Assembly (NCBI GenBank): GCA_048268105.1
Contig: JBLWWH010000004.1
Location: 1 to 64,000 of the forward strand
Origin: Profundicola sp048268105
Lineage (GTDB): Bacteria > Bacteroidota > Bacteroidia > Flavobacteriales > Weeksellaceae
Length of the DNA stretch: 64,000 nt
Direction: 5' to 3'
The translations under genes and the position numbers were made by a program. Under the pieces are notes generated by a model, which made no database searches, was not told the DNA's origin, and saw only the letters and a list, made by a program, of their open reading frames with translations. This document shows, one piece after another, positions 52,076 through 61,713 of this stretch (position 1 is its first letter; every line of letters starts with the position of its first letter).

Positions 52076-53356
52076 TTATCCTTTAAAACTATCAATAGCT
52101 GATAGTGTTTTGTCAATTTCTTCCGATTGAATGGCTAAACTAATAAACCATGTTTCAAACGAACTTGGTGGCAAATATATACCATTTTCTAACATGTGAT
52201 GATAGAATCTATTAAAAGTTGGATTGTTTGCTGTTTTTGCTGTCTCAAAATCGATGACTTCTACGTCTGTAAAGAAGACAGAGAACATAGATCCAATCAC
52301 ATTGATCGAGTGCTCTATACTGTTTTTAGTGAAAATATTATGAACACCTTCTGCGATTTCTAAAGTTGTATTTTCTACTTCTTCAAAACAATTTGGATTT
52401 TGTTTCAATAATTGAAGCGTAGTCAAACCAGCGCGCATAGCAAGAGGGTTTCCACTTAAAGTTCCAGCTTGATAAACCGGCCCTATTGGAGCTAAATGCT
52501 CCATAATTTCTCTTCTCCCAGCAAAAGCACCCACCGGTAAGCCGCCGCCAATTACTTTCCCGAAAGTCACAATGTCAGCGGTAATTTCAAATAATTCCTG
52601 AGCTCCGCCCATAGATAATCTGAATCCAGTCATCACCTCGTCAAATATCAACAAAGCTCCATGTGCTGTACATAATTCTCTTAAACCTTCTAGGAAACCT
52701 TCTTGTGGAGGAATACATCCCATGTTTCCAGCTACTGGTTCCAAAATTAAAGCTGCAATCTCTCCTGGATTATTTTCGAAAAGACTCTTTACGTTTTCTA
52801 AATCATTAAAATTAGCCAACAAGGTATCTTTAGCTGTTCCTTGCGTAACGCCAGGAGAATTTGGCTCACCAAAAGTTGCTGCACCACTTCCTGCCTGAAT
52901 CAAAAATGAATCTGAGTGACCATGATAACATCCAGCAAATTTGATGATTTTATCTCTTTTGGTAAAACCTCTCGCTAGACGAACGGCGCTCATACAAGCC
53001 TCTGTGCCTGAGTTTACAAATCTCACCATGTCAATCCCTGGAACGCTTTCTACCACCAATTTGGCGATTTCGCTTTCTAATTCCGTAGGGGTTCCATAAG
53101 AAGTTCCTTTCTCCACTTGAGAGATAATTGCTTCTGTAACTTTTGGATGAGCATGACCTACAATCATGGGACCCCAAGAGTTGATGTAGTCTATGTAGGA
53201 ATGCCCATCTGCATCGTACATATAAGCACCTTTGGCTTTTTCAATAAAAATAGGTGTTCCGCCAACGCCTTTAAAAGCTCTTACCGGCGAATTTACACCT
53301 CCTGGTAAATATTTCTGTGCATCTTGGAATAAAGCACTACTCCTCTGATATCTCAT
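52076..53356 (-). CDS. hemL: Glutamate-1-semialdehyde 2,1-aminomutase
   Basis: A 426-residue PLP enzyme that makes 5-aminolevulinate for haem by the C5 pathway. YINSWGPMIVGHAHP, FVNSGTEACMSAVRLAR, FAGCYHGHSDSFL and DEVMTGFRL (PLP-binding Asp) are in order; K in TFGKVIGGGLPVG (near 265) is the PLP lysine. Its start overlaps the stop of the glucosaminidase gene by one base (TAATG). It links with hemD, hemE and hemH elsewhere in the window. Confidence 0.96.
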   Translation of the reverse strand: MRYQRSSALFQDAQKYLPGGVNSPVRAFKGVGGTPIFIEKAKGAYMYDADGHSYIDYINSWGPMIVGHAHPKVTEAIISQVEKGTSYGTPTELESEIAKLVVESVPGIDMVRFVNSGTEACMSAVRLARGFTKRDKIIKFAGCYHGHSDSFLIQAGSGAATFGEPNSPGVTQGTAKDTLLANFNDLENVKSLFENNPGEIAALILEPVAGNMGCIPPQEGFLEGLRELCTAHGALLIFDEVMTGFRLSMGGAQELFEITADIVTFGKVIGGGLPVGAFAGRREIMEHLAPIGPVYQAGTLSGNPLAMRAGLTTLQLLKQNPNCFEEVENTTLEIAEGVHNIFTKNSIEHSINVIGSMFSVFFTDVEVIDFETAKTANNPTFNRFYHHMLENGIYLPPSSFETWFISLAIQSEEIDKTLSAIDSFKG

Positions 53357-54384
53357 TATTTTCTTGGTTTTCTTCCACGTAAGTATAGCGTTTCTCCAAT
53401 GGCTGGTTTATAGCTTTCGTCAACCCTATTTCTGCGTAGTAATTGTTTTAATTTGATTCCTGTTTTTTGTGAAATTACATACATATTTTCACCACTTTGA
53501 ACCTTATAATATTTTTTAGCCCCTCTATTTCTCTTTTTAGCAAAGAATAAATATTGGTCGGATCTTAAATCCTCAGGTCGGTCTAATTCGTTGTGCTTCA
53601 TTAGTTTGTCCACCTCAGTTTCGTAGGTTTTAGCTATTTGACTTAAGGTCTCACCTTGATTAACAACGATATACTCCTTACCAATTGGATGTCTTTTAAC
53701 TCTTGCTCTAGGGCTGATTTCACGTTTAGGAACTTCCATTGTTTTAGTTTTTGGTTCAGATACAACTATTTTTTTCTTTGGTTCTAGATTAGATGCGATC
53801 ATCACCTCTTCTTTATAAAGAGGATCGACTAATTTGCGGTCAACTGGTCCATACAGGGAAACCAATTTATCATAAACATCTGTTTTTCCAATTTTGTCAA
53901 ACTCTTGAAGGTTTAAGTTTTCAATTTTAGAAATCAAAATATGACCATATCTTGGATTGGTTGCATAACCAGCTTTTTTTAATCCATGCGCCCAACCTTT
54001 ATAATCGGTTAATCTAAGTTCAAATAACTTTCTATAAAAAGGTCTTTCTGCTAAGAATTTAGAATGGTCTCTATAACTTTCTTGTACAGAATTATATTTT
54101 CTAAAACACTCTCCGATAGCGTCGTCATCGTGGGTAATGGTTTCGCCTGTCCATTCTTTTTTACATTTAATACCAAAGTGATTTTTGGCTTGTTCAGCTA
54201 ATCGAGATTGTCCGCCACCAGTTTCTAAGATTCCTTGAGCTAAAGTAATACTGGCTGGAATTTTATAGATTTCCATTTCTTCAACTGCCAAATAAGCGTG
54301 TTTTTGAACGTATTCAACTTCTCGATCAGATTGAGCTTGGATTGTTACGCCCAAAATTAACAAGACTAAAAATAGTTTCCTCAT
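53356..54384 (-). CDS. Exported glucosaminidase (GH73) with two LysM domains
   Basis: A 342-residue cell-wall hydrolase. After a signal peptide (ending near TIQAQ), a glucosaminidase domain (about 22-165) contains ITLAQGILETGGGQS, in which E54 is the expected catalytic Glu, and NHFGIKCKKEW. Two LysM-like peptidoglycan-binding domains follow (about 237-282 and 291-335; YIVVNQGETLSQIAKTY, YYKVQSGENMYVISQKTG). I use ATG 54384. It cleaves glycan strands, probably for cell separation. It overlaps hemL by one base. Confidence 0.9.
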   Translation of the reverse strand: MRKLFLVLLILGVTIQAQSDREVEYVQKHAYLAVEEMEIYKIPASITLAQGILETGGGQSRLAEQAKNHFGIKCKKEWTGETITHDDDAIGECFRKYNSVQESYRDHSKFLAERPFYRKLFELRLTDYKGWAHGLKKAGYATNPRYGHILISKIENLNLQEFDKIGKTDVYDKLVSLYGPVDRKLVDPLYKEEVMIASNLEPKKKIVVSEPKTKTMEVPKREISPRARVKRHPIGKEYIVVNQGETLSQIAKTYETEVDKLMKHNELDRPEDLRSDQYLFFAKKRNRGAKKYYKVQSGENMYVISQKTGIKLKQLLRRNRVDESYKPAIGETLYLRGRKPRK

Positions 54385-54398
54385 GTTTAAATTTAATA

Positions 54399-55292
54399 TC
54401 AAATAAATTGTTTGTGCACTTTATTAAAACCTTCAATCCCTTGAAGTCCACCGGTATGAATCGCTAATATTTTTGAATTCTCCGGAAAATAATCATTTTC
54501 AATCAAATCCAAAATGCCATAAAACATCTTTCCGGTATATATTGGTTCTAAGGGAATTTTGGTTTCTGCGCTAAAATTGTTCACAAATTTAATCAAAACA
54601 TCAGTAAATTTAGCGTAACCACCGAAATGATATGCGTTAATAATTTCATAATGCGTTTGATTTGTGTAACTTTCTATGCTTTCTTTTAAGAAGTCAGCTC
54701 CCTTTAATGCTGGGAAACCTAATATTTTTTGATGTGGCTTTGCCGATCTAATGATTCCCGAAATAGTTCCTGCCGTTCCCATAGGTACACATATAAAATT
54801 ATAGACAGACGTGCGATTATCTAAAATTTCTTCACAACCTTTAACGGCTAAATCATTGCTTCCTCCTTCTGGCAAAATATAGGTGTTGGGAAATTCTTCT
54901 TGAAGTAGATTAAAATTCTTGTTTTGGGTTACATCACGATAATCAGATCTGCTGATAAATTTTAACTCCATTCCCATAACTTGAGCATCTTTAAGGCTTG
55001 GGTTTAATTCTTTATTGGCTAATTCCTCGCCTCGAATAATGCCGATGCTTTTAAACCCATACGCTTTGGCAGCTGCCGCTGTGGCATGTATATGATTAGA
55101 ATATGCTCCACCAAAAGTTAATAATGTATCTAGGTTTAATCTTTGAGCCTCATTTAAATTATATTTTAACTTTCTAAACTTATTTCCTTGTATCAGCGGA
55201 TGGTTTAAATCTTCTCTTAACACGTCCAATTGCACAGCATAGGGAGTTGAAATAGATTGAATGGGACAAGCTGGGATTATGATTTGTTTCAT
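54399..55292 (-). CDS. D-cysteine desulfhydrase / ACC deaminase family protein
   Basis: A 297-residue PLP enzyme. LREDLNHPLIQGNKFRKLKYNL carries the PLP-binding lysine, LLTFGGAYSNHIHATAAAAKAYG the substrate loop, and CVPMGTAGTISG a phosphate-binding loop. Members act on D-cysteine or on 1-aminocyclopropane-1-carboxylate; the sequence does not settle which. The protein is shorter than the usual family size. It leads a run of same-strand genes with the glucosaminidase and hemL, and is divergent to purH. Confidence 0.85.
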   Translation of the reverse strand: MKQIIIPACPIQSISTPYAVQLDVLREDLNHPLIQGNKFRKLKYNLNEAQRLNLDTLLTFGGAYSNHIHATAAAAKAYGFKSIGIIRGEELANKELNPSLKDAQVMGMELKFISRSDYRDVTQNKNFNLLQEEFPNTYILPEGGSNDLAVKGCEEILDNRTSVYNFICVPMGTAGTISGIIRSAKPHQKILGFPALKGADFLKESIESYTNQTHYEIINAYHFGGYAKFTDVLIKFVNNFSAETKIPLEPIYTGKMFYGILDLIENDYFPENSKILAIHTGGLQGIEGFNKVHKQFI

Positions 55293-55378
55293 AAATGCTG
55301 AAATATTGAAATAAATTAAGATATATATTTCGTAAATTTACGTGCTTTAAAAATAATATTTTAAGCAAACCTCATTTC

Positions 55379-56890
55379 ATGCAAAAAACAGCCCTTCTAA
55401 GTGTATCCGATAAAACAGGAATCGCTGAATTCGCAAAGTTTCTTCAAGGCAAAAATTACAGACTTATTTCAACTGGTGGAACATTCAAGCACCTTGTTGA
55501 TAATGGTGTTGATGTAAAAGAAGTTAATACCCTAACTAATTTCCCAGAAATATTAGACGGTAGAGTAAAAACACTTCACCCAAATGTTCATGGTGGTATT
55601 CTAGCTAGACGTTCAAATGAGAATGATATGAAAACGCTAGAAGAAAAAGGAATTGATACCATTGATATGGTAGTTGTAAATCTTTATCCTTTTTTTGAGA
55701 ATGCTCAAAAAGAATTAGAATTAAGCGAATTAGCTGAGTTTATCGACATAGGTGGACCCACCATGTTGCGTGCTTCGGCTAAATCATTTTTTGACGTAAC
55801 TGTAGTTTCAGATCCCGCGGATTACGAATTGGTGATATCTGAAATGGAAAAAGACGGCGAAACCAGTTTTGAAACAAGAAAAGCTTTAGCTGGAAAAGTA
55901 TTTAATTTAACTTCAGCTTATGATGCAGCTATTTCGCAGAAATTATTAGAAGATAAATTCCCTCCATACTACACGATTTCGTATAAGAAAAATATGGATC
56001 TTCGTTATGGGGAAAATCCTCACCAGAGTGCTGCTTACTATACAGAAACTACCAATTCTGGAGCGCTGAAAGATTTCGAGCAATTGCAAGGAAAAGAAAT
56101 GTCTTTCAATAATATTAGAGATTTAGACTTAGCCTGGAAAGTGGTTTGTGAGTTTGAGCAAACGACTTGTTGTGCAGTTAAACACTCAACACCTTGTGGC
56201 GTTGCCATCTCTGAAAACTTATTAGATGCCTATCAAAAAGCTCACGATTGTGATCCGATTTCAATCTTTGGTGGAATTGTAGCCTTTAATAAAAAAGTAG
56301 ACAAAGCAACAGCAGAAAAATGTAATGAAATTTTCTTGGAAATTGTTGTTGCACCAGAATTTGATGCAGATGCGCTTGAAGTATTTAACAATAAAAAGAA
56401 TTTAAGAGTAATTAAGATTAATTCAGATTTAGGTGACCAAATGCACATGGTTCAAGTAGATGGTGGTTTGCTTGTTCAGGATGCAGATTTACAAATCTCA
56501 GATAATTTAAAAACAGTAACAGAAAAAGCACCTACACAAGAACAGTTATCTGATTTAGATTTTGCGATGAAGGTAATTAAGCATGTTAAGAGTAACGCGA
56601 TTGTAGTTGCTAAAGACAAACAAGCTTTAGGGGTAGGAACAGGAGAAACTAACCGTATTTGGGCAGCGCAACAAGCCATTGAGCGTGCTATGGAGAAAGA
56701 AACAGAAGGTTTAGTTTTAGCTTCAGATGCATTCTTTCCATTCAGAGATGTGGTTGATTTTGCTGCCGAAAAAGGAATTACAGCTATCATTCAACCTGGT
56801 GGAAGTATGAGAGATCAAGAAAGTATTGATGCAGCCAATGAGCACGGAATTGCTATGGTGACAACAGGAATGCGTCATTTCTTGCATTAA
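55379..56890 (+). CDS. purH: Bifunctional AICAR transformylase / IMP cyclohydrolase
   Basis: A 503-residue enzyme for the last two steps of IMP synthesis. The N-terminal IMP cyclohydrolase has ISTGGTFKHLVDNG and DGRVKTLHPNVHGGIL; the C-terminal transformylase has LRYGENPHQSAAYY, CCAVKHSTPCGVA (catalytic Lys and His) and SDAFFPFRD. Complete and in frame. A terminator-like hairpin follows at 56943. purD follows 335 bases downstream. Confidence 0.97.
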   Translation: MQKTALLSVSDKTGIAEFAKFLQGKNYRLISTGGTFKHLVDNGVDVKEVNTLTNFPEILDGRVKTLHPNVHGGILARRSNENDMKTLEEKGIDTIDMVVVNLYPFFENAQKELELSELAEFIDIGGPTMLRASAKSFFDVTVVSDPADYELVISEMEKDGETSFETRKALAGKVFNLTSAYDAAISQKLLEDKFPPYYTISYKKNMDLRYGENPHQSAAYYTETTNSGALKDFEQLQGKEMSFNNIRDLDLAWKVVCEFEQTTCCAVKHSTPCGVAISENLLDAYQKAHDCDPISIFGGIVAFNKKVDKATAEKCNEIFLEIVVAPEFDADALEVFNNKKNLRVIKINSDLGDQMHMVQVDGGLLVQDADLQISDNLKTVTEKAPTQEQLSDLDFAMKVIKHVKSNAIVVAKDKQALGVGTGETNRIWAAQQAIERAMEKETEGLVLASDAFFPFRDVVDFAAEKGITAIIQPGGSMRDQESIDAANEHGIAMVTTGMRHFLH

Positions 56891-56942
56891 AAAAACCTAC
56901 TTTAAGTGAATAATGAAGATTTATTCATTTTTTAAAATCAAT

Positions 56943-56973
56943 AAGCCTCGATTTTTATAGAATTTCGGGGCTT
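56943..56973 (+). terminator. Probable terminator after purH
   Basis: AAGCCTCGA can pair with TTCGGGGCTT, with one G-T pair, across a loop of about ten bases, followed by T-rich sequence. Confidence 0.6.
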
Positions 56974-57037
56974 TGTTTGTTTTCAAATCAAATAAAAAGC
57001 ATTTCAATAATTACACTAAACTGCCTTTTAATTTTCT

Positions 57038-57045
57038 TAAATTTG
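57038..57045 (+). promoter_or_regulatory. TAnnTTTG promoter element upstream of purD
   Basis: TAAATTTG lies 181 bases before the purD ATG. If used, the heptamer repeat array would be transcribed as part of the purD leader. Confidence 0.4.
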
Positions 57046-57097
57046 CATATTGAAGAGTGGAATAGTGAAATCTAATAAGGGAAAAATTAAAGACTGC

Positions 57098-57202
57098 GAA
57101 CTGTAAACAGTGAACAGTGAACAGTGAACTAAGAACAGTGAATAGTGAACTAAGAACAGCGAACAGCGAACAACGAACAGAAAACGATGTATTGTGAACA
57201 CT
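57098..57202. repeat. Tandem array of 7-bp units (GAACAGT type)
   Basis: Fifteen consecutive 7-base units, 57098-57202, most being GAACAGT, GAACAGC, GAACTAA or close variants, with the phase kept throughout. A 21-base higher-order unit (GAACAGT-GAACAGT-GAACTAA) recurs twice, at 57112 and 57133, with one mismatch. It lies in the 335-base gap between purH and purD and is the only structure there beyond the terminator and promoter. Confidence 0.9.
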
Positions 57203-57225
57203 TTTCACTTTAAATAAAAAAATAT

Positions 57226-58464
57226 ATGAAAGTACTAATTGTAGGCTCTGGAGGACGTGAACATGCCATTGGATGGAAAATTAAACAAGATAATCCATCT
57301 GTTGAATTATTCTTCTCTGTGGGAAATGCTGGAACGGCAGAAATTGGAGAAAACATTGGTATTTCTGACTTAGAGGAATTAAGTAACTTTGCTAAAGACA
57401 ATAAAATCGACCTTACGATTGTTGGTCCAGAAATGGAATTAGTAGGCGGAATTGTAGATATTTTTGAAGCTGAAGGTTTAAAAATATTTGGTCCTAATCA
57501 GAAAGCTGCAGAATTAGAAGGAAGTAAAGTTTTTGCGAAAGATTTCATGGAAAAGCATGGCGTTAAAACTGCCTTTGCTAAATCTTTCAGACACTTTGTA
57601 GACGCGAGAGATTATTTAAATACAATACAAGAATTTCCAGTTGTAATTAAAGCTAGTGGATTAGCGGCGGGTAAAGGTGTTGTGATTGTTCAGAATAATG
57701 ATGAGGCACAAGAGGTAATTCGTGATATGATGAACGATAAAAGCTTTGGTGATGCAGGAACCCAAGTGGTGATTGAGCAGTTTTTAGAAGGATTTGAATG
57801 TTCTATTCTATCAATTTATAATGGAAAAGAAATCGTTCCATTTATATCAGCCAAAGATCATAAGAAAATTGGCGAAGGCGAAACAGGTTTAAATACAGGC
57901 GGAATGGGAGTTGTGGCTCCAAATCCTTCATTTACAGATGCTCATTTCGAAGCCTTTAAAAAAGATATTCTAGAACCAACTCAAAAGGGTTTAGCAGCAG
58001 AAGGATTAGACTTTGCCGGGATTATTTTCTTTGGATTAATGGTGAATAAAAGTGGGGTTTATTTATTAGAATACAATGTACGTTTTGGAGATCCAGAAAC
58101 AGAAGCTGTTTTGCCGTTAATGAACAGCGATTTGTTAGAGATTATTGAAAAAGCCGTGAATGGAGAATCTTTCGAGCTAAGCTGGAAAGATCAACATACT
58201 TGTTGTGTGGTTTTAGCCAGTGGCGGATATCCATTGAACTACGACAAAGGGTTTGAAATTAAAGGTCTCGAAAGGGTAGATGTTCCATTGTTTATTGCAG
58301 GAGCTCAAAAAACAGAAGATGCGATCGTTACTTCGGGTGGACGTGTATTAAATGTAGTTGGAATGGGAGGCAGCTTAGAGAAAGCACGCAGGAGTGCTTA
58401 TGATAATATCGCTAAAATTAATTTTGATTACGCTTACTTTAGAGAAGATATTGGAAAAGTATAA
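57226..58464 (+). CDS. purD: Phosphoribosylamine-glycine ligase
   Basis: A 412-residue ATP-grasp enzyme that joins glycine to phosphoribosylamine in purine synthesis. MKVLIVGSGGREHAIGWK, VGPEMELVGG, KASGLAAGKGVVI (ATP-binding) and LEYNVRFGDPETEAVLP (Mg-binding acidic residues) are present, with a normal C-terminal domain. Start ATG 57226 lies 23 bases after the heptamer array. It heads a six-gene same-strand run to 62096. Confidence 0.97.
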   Translation: MKVLIVGSGGREHAIGWKIKQDNPSVELFFSVGNAGTAEIGENIGISDLEELSNFAKDNKIDLTIVGPEMELVGGIVDIFEAEGLKIFGPNQKAAELEGSKVFAKDFMEKHGVKTAFAKSFRHFVDARDYLNTIQEFPVVIKASGLAAGKGVVIVQNNDEAQEVIRDMMNDKSFGDAGTQVVIEQFLEGFECSILSIYNGKEIVPFISAKDHKKIGEGETGLNTGGMGVVAPNPSFTDAHFEAFKKDILEPTQKGLAAEGLDFAGIIFFGLMVNKSGVYLLEYNVRFGDPETEAVLPLMNSDLLEIIEKAVNGESFELSWKDQHTCCVVLASGGYPLNYDKGFEIKGLERVDVPLFIAGAQKTEDAIVTSGGRVLNVVGMGGSLEKARRSAYDNIAKINFDYAYFREDIGKV

Positions 58465-58497
58465 GTAGTTTCGAATAAATTATAGCAGATACATTGA

Positions 58498-59193
58498 ATG
58501 GGTAGTCTTTTTAGAAAAATATTTAGGTTAATTTCTTTCCTATTGGTATTTCCATGGCTTTATGGAATTGCCTTAAATTACATCAATCCACCGATTACGA
58601 TTACTCAAATTAGTAGTCTTATCGACGGATATGGGCTGAACAGAGATTATATTACCGGTGATGAAATCCCAACTTATGCCAAATGGGCTTTAGTGGGGGC
58701 AGAGGATCAGAAATTTGCGGTTCATAATGGATTTGATTTTGATGGAATTCAGAAAGCATTAGAAAAGAATTTGGAGAATAAAGACACGAAGAAATTACGT
58801 GGAGGGAGTACGATTTCTCAACAAGTAGCCAAAAACGTGTTTTTGTGGCAAGGAAGAAGCTGGCTTAGAAAAGGCTTAGAAGCTTATTGTACCCTTGCTT
58901 TAGAAAAAACATTGAGTAAAAATAGAATCCTCGAAATTTATCTTAATATCTCCGAAATGGGTAAAGGAACTTTTGGGATGGAAGCAGCAGCACAATATTA
59001 TTACAAAAAATCAGCTAAGGATTTGAATCAACAAGAGATTTCTCATATTGTAGCAGCCCTGCCCAGCCCTAAAAAGTATAATGTAAATCCGCCAAGTGGA
59101 TATATTTCAAGAAGAGGAACATGGATTCAGCGTCAGGTTAGAAATTTAAAAGGTGATCCAGCCCTTAGAGAGATTATAGAACCAAAGCAATAA
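58498..59193 (+). CDS. mtgA: Monofunctional peptidoglycan glycosyltransferase
   Basis: A 231-residue membrane enzyme (GT51) that polymerises lipid II into glycan strands. An N-terminal span (FRLISFLLVFPWLYGIAL) is followed by ALVGAEDQKFAVHNGFDFDG (catalytic Glu in the first motif), GGSTISQQVAKNVFLW and RILEIYLNISEMGKGTFGMEAAAQYYY. There is no transpeptidase domain. Complete. It follows purD by 33 bases. Confidence 0.94.
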   Translation: MGSLFRKIFRLISFLLVFPWLYGIALNYINPPITITQISSLIDGYGLNRDYITGDEIPTYAKWALVGAEDQKFAVHNGFDFDGIQKALEKNLENKDTKKLRGGSTISQQVAKNVFLWQGRSWLRKGLEAYCTLALEKTLSKNRILEIYLNISEMGKGTFGMEAAAQYYYKKSAKDLNQQEISHIVAALPSPKKYNVNPPSGYISRRGTWIQRQVRNLKGDPALREIIEPKQ

Positions 59194-59232
59194 TTGAAAC
59201 TTAAAATTATTAAATTTGAAAAAAGGAAAACA

Positions 59233-60024
59233 ATGAAAAATATATGCTTAATCTTATTTAGTTTAGTTTTCATGCTTTCCTGTAAGAACGATGCTAATAG
59301 TTTTGAAAATCTTGCTGATTATGCTATTCAATCTACCGAAAAGGGTAAAATTTTATTAAGGTTTAAACCAGAAATGGGAAGTAAAACTTCCACAACCATG
59401 AGGTTTGAAATTAATCCAGAAGGTATTTTGCCTAATTTAGATTCCGAGCTTATTGCTGATTTTAAAATGCGTGTGGCTTCTGTGGAAGACGCTATAAACA
59501 CTTGTCATGTAGATTTCCAACGATTTAGAATGACGACCAATATTATGGGAGCAAAGGTGAAATATGATTCACAAAGTGACGAAAACTCATTACCAGCTGC
59601 GCTTACCTCTGAACTTGAAAAGTATTTAGGTAAAAAGGCCATCATGAAAGTGGATAGTTTAGCTCAAGTGAGATCTGTAAAAATCGACGAAGAACAACAG
59701 ACTGAAAATAATACCAATTTTGAAGTAGATGGTCAATTTGTATCATTTCCCGTAGAAGCCATGGGGGTAGGAGATAGTTGGGTAGTGAATAAAAATGTTG
59801 CGAGTATTGGCGAAGTTGGAATTAAATATACGGTCGATAAAATCTCTGATGATGAGGTGGTGATTCAAGTTGATTCTGGCGAAGATCAAAACGATTCGAG
59901 ATCAATCAAAGGACAATATTTGATGGATCGCAAGAGTGGTTTTATTAAAAAAGGTGATTTAAATATTAAGGACAGTGCCAAGAAATTGACGGTTAATCTT
60001 AGCCTTGAATCTAAAATAGAATAA
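59233..60024 (+). CDS. DUF6263-like lipoprotein
   Basis: A 263-residue lipoprotein with a short leader ending FMLSCKND, the lipobox Cys. The mature part is soluble, with alternating strands (GKILLRFKPEMGSKTSTTMRF) and a late VDGQFVSFPVEAMGVGDSWVV segment. The pattern resembles DUF6263, with limited certainty. I use ATG 59233, because the longer start at 59194 is a TTG and would break the leader. hemD begins two bases after its stop. Confidence 0.65.
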   Translation: MKNICLILFSLVFMLSCKNDANSFENLADYAIQSTEKGKILLRFKPEMGSKTSTTMRFEINPEGILPNLDSELIADFKMRVASVEDAINTCHVDFQRFRMTTNIMGAKVKYDSQSDENSLPAALTSELEKYLGKKAIMKVDSLAQVRSVKIDEEQQTENNTNFEVDGQFVSFPVEAMGVGDSWVVNKNVASIGEVGIKYTVDKISDDEVVIQVDSGEDQNDSRSIKGQYLMDRKSGFIKKGDLNIKDSAKKLTVNLSLESKIE

Positions 60025-60026
60025 AC

Positions 60027-60701
60027 ATGAAAAGGATTTTATTCACCAAAGAATTTTCTGTTGATGAATTGAAAACTGCATTAGGCGATGATTTTCAAGT
60101 CGAAAGTCATGATTTTATTCAAACAAAAGAATATGATTGGTCACAAATTGAACAAGAAATCGATGCAACTAGCTCCAACTTTATTATTAGTAGTGTTAGA
60201 TCAGCTCGTTTGATTAAAGATTTGTCTCGTTCTTCTCAGTTTTATATTGTAGGTGAAAAATCTAAAGAAATTTTAGAAAAAGCTGGCTATCATGTAGCGC
60301 ATTGTGCTTTGTATGCGGTTGAATTAGTCGATTTTATTAAAAATAATTTTAAAGAAAAGACGAGTTTTAACTTTTTATGCAGTCAAATTCGACGTGATAC
60401 CATCCCAGAATCTTTAAAATCTTTGGGTCATGAAGTCAATGAAATTATTGCTTATGAAACCACCAATAGAAACATTCAAATCATTGGCGATTTTGACGCT
60501 TATGTCTTCTACAGTCCTTCGGGGGTAAATTCTTTTGTAGAACAATATGGGATTGCCGAAAAAGGGCGTATTTTTGCCATTGGTAAAACAACTGCCGATG
60601 CTGTAGAAGAAAGCTTGGGTAGAAAAGCTGAATTTCCGGATAGACCGGACAATGATTCGCTTATACAATTTATAAAAACAAGATTGAATGCCGAAAAATG
60701 A
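60027..60701 (+). CDS. hemD: Uroporphyrinogen-III synthase
   Basis: A 224-residue enzyme that closes and flips a ring of hydroxymethylbilane. HemD sequences vary greatly; here FIISSVRSARLIKDL, FYIVGEKSKEILEKAGY, VFYSPSGVNSFVEQYG and IFAIGKTTADAVEES are the recognisable two-domain features. The call is strengthened by a 14-base overlap with hemE. It starts two bases after the lipoprotein gene. Confidence 0.9.
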   Translation: MKRILFTKEFSVDELKTALGDDFQVESHDFIQTKEYDWSQIEQEIDATSSNFIISSVRSARLIKDLSRSSQFYIVGEKSKEILEKAGYHVAHCALYAVELVDFIKNNFKEKTSFNFLCSQIRRDTIPESLKSLGHEVNEIIAYETTNRNIQIIGDFDAYVFYSPSGVNSFVEQYGIAEKGRIFAIGKTTADAVEESLGRKAEFPDRPDNDSLIQFIKTRLNAEK

Positions 60702-61713
60702 TTTATTGCTAAGAGCTTTACGTGGAGAAGAAGTAAGTCGTCCGCCAGTTTGGATGATGAGACAAGCAGGTCGTTACTTACCTGAATTCATGGAGTTAAA
60801 GGATAAATATGACTTTTTCACTCGTTGTCAAACACCAGATATGGCTGCTGAAATCACGATGCAACCTGTTCGTAGATTTCCTATCGACGCCGCGATTATT
60901 TTCTCAGACATTTTGGTGATTCCACAAGCTATGGGCTTGCCTTTTGAAATGAGACCTGGTGTTGGACCATGGTTAGATAATCCTGTACGTTCTTCTGAAG
61001 ACGTAGCTAAACTGCGTTCAGGTGATGTAAATGATGAGTTGAAATATGTTTTCGATGCATTAAAGCTCACCAAAGAAGCCTTAAACGACGAAATTCCATT
61101 GATTGGATTCGCTGGTTCACCTTGGACAATTTTCTGTTATGCAGTGCAAGGACAAGGTTCTAAGAATTTTGACCAAGCAAAAGCCTTTGCTTATACAGAA
61201 ACTAAAGCTGCACACGAATTATTGCAGAAAATTACAGATTCCACTATTACTTACTTAAAAGAGAAAATAAATTCTGGAGCAGATGTAATTCAAGTGTTTG
61301 ACTCTTGGGGTGGTATGCTATCGCCAAAGGATTATCAAGAATTTTCTTACCCCTACATAACTCAAATCGTGGATGCTTTATACGAACAAGTTCCGGTAGT
61401 AGTTTTTGCTAAAGGATGTTGGTATGCATTAGACGAAATGAGTCAGTCAAATGCTTCGGCCTTGGGTGTTGATTGGACGATTAAGCCTTCTGTAGCACGC
61501 GAAATGACCAAAAATAGAATTACACTTCAAGGTAACTTCGATCCATCTCGATTGCTTTCTCCACCAGAAACGATTCAGAAAATGGTGAAAGAAATGATCG
61601 ATGAGTTTGGAACGACCAAATACATTGCGAATTTAGGGCATGGAATTCTACCCAACATACCGGTTGAAAATGCAAGAGCCTTTATAGAAGCCGTAGTTAA
61701 CTACAAGAAGTAA
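60688..61713 (+). CDS. hemE: Uroporphyrinogen decarboxylase
   Basis: A 341-residue enzyme that removes four carboxyl groups from uroporphyrinogen III. PPVWMMRQAGRYLPEF is the catalytic signature, followed by AAIIFSDILVIPQAMG (catalytic Asp), GFAGSPWTIFCYAVQGQGSKNF, and DSWGGMLSPKDYQEFSYPY. All conserved residues are present. It overlaps hemD by 14 bases and the next gene by one. Confidence 0.98.
   Translation: MPKNDLLLRALRGEEVSRPPVWMMRQAGRYLPEFMELKDKYDFFTRCQTPDMAAEITMQPVRRFPIDAAIIFSDILVIPQAMGLPFEMRPGVGPWLDNPVRSSEDVAKLRSGDVNDELKYVFDALKLTKEALNDEIPLIGFAGSPWTIFCYAVQGQGSKNFDQAKAFAYTETKAAHELLQKITDSTITYLKEKINSGADVIQVFDSWGGMLSPKDYQEFSYPYITQIVDALYEQVPVVVFAKGCWYALDEMSQSNASALGVDWTIKPSVAREMTKNRITLQGNFDPSRLLSPPETIQKMVKEMIDEFGTTKYIANLGHGILPNIPVENARAFIEAVVNYKK

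Noticed and set aside
57098..57202. CRISPR array
   Set aside because: Units are 7 bases with no unique spacers and no cas genes are nearby.
57011..57208. Minus-strand open frame with repeated SLFTVLS-type segments
   Set aside because: It is the translation of the heptamer repeat array, since a 7-base period keeps the frame open by chance.
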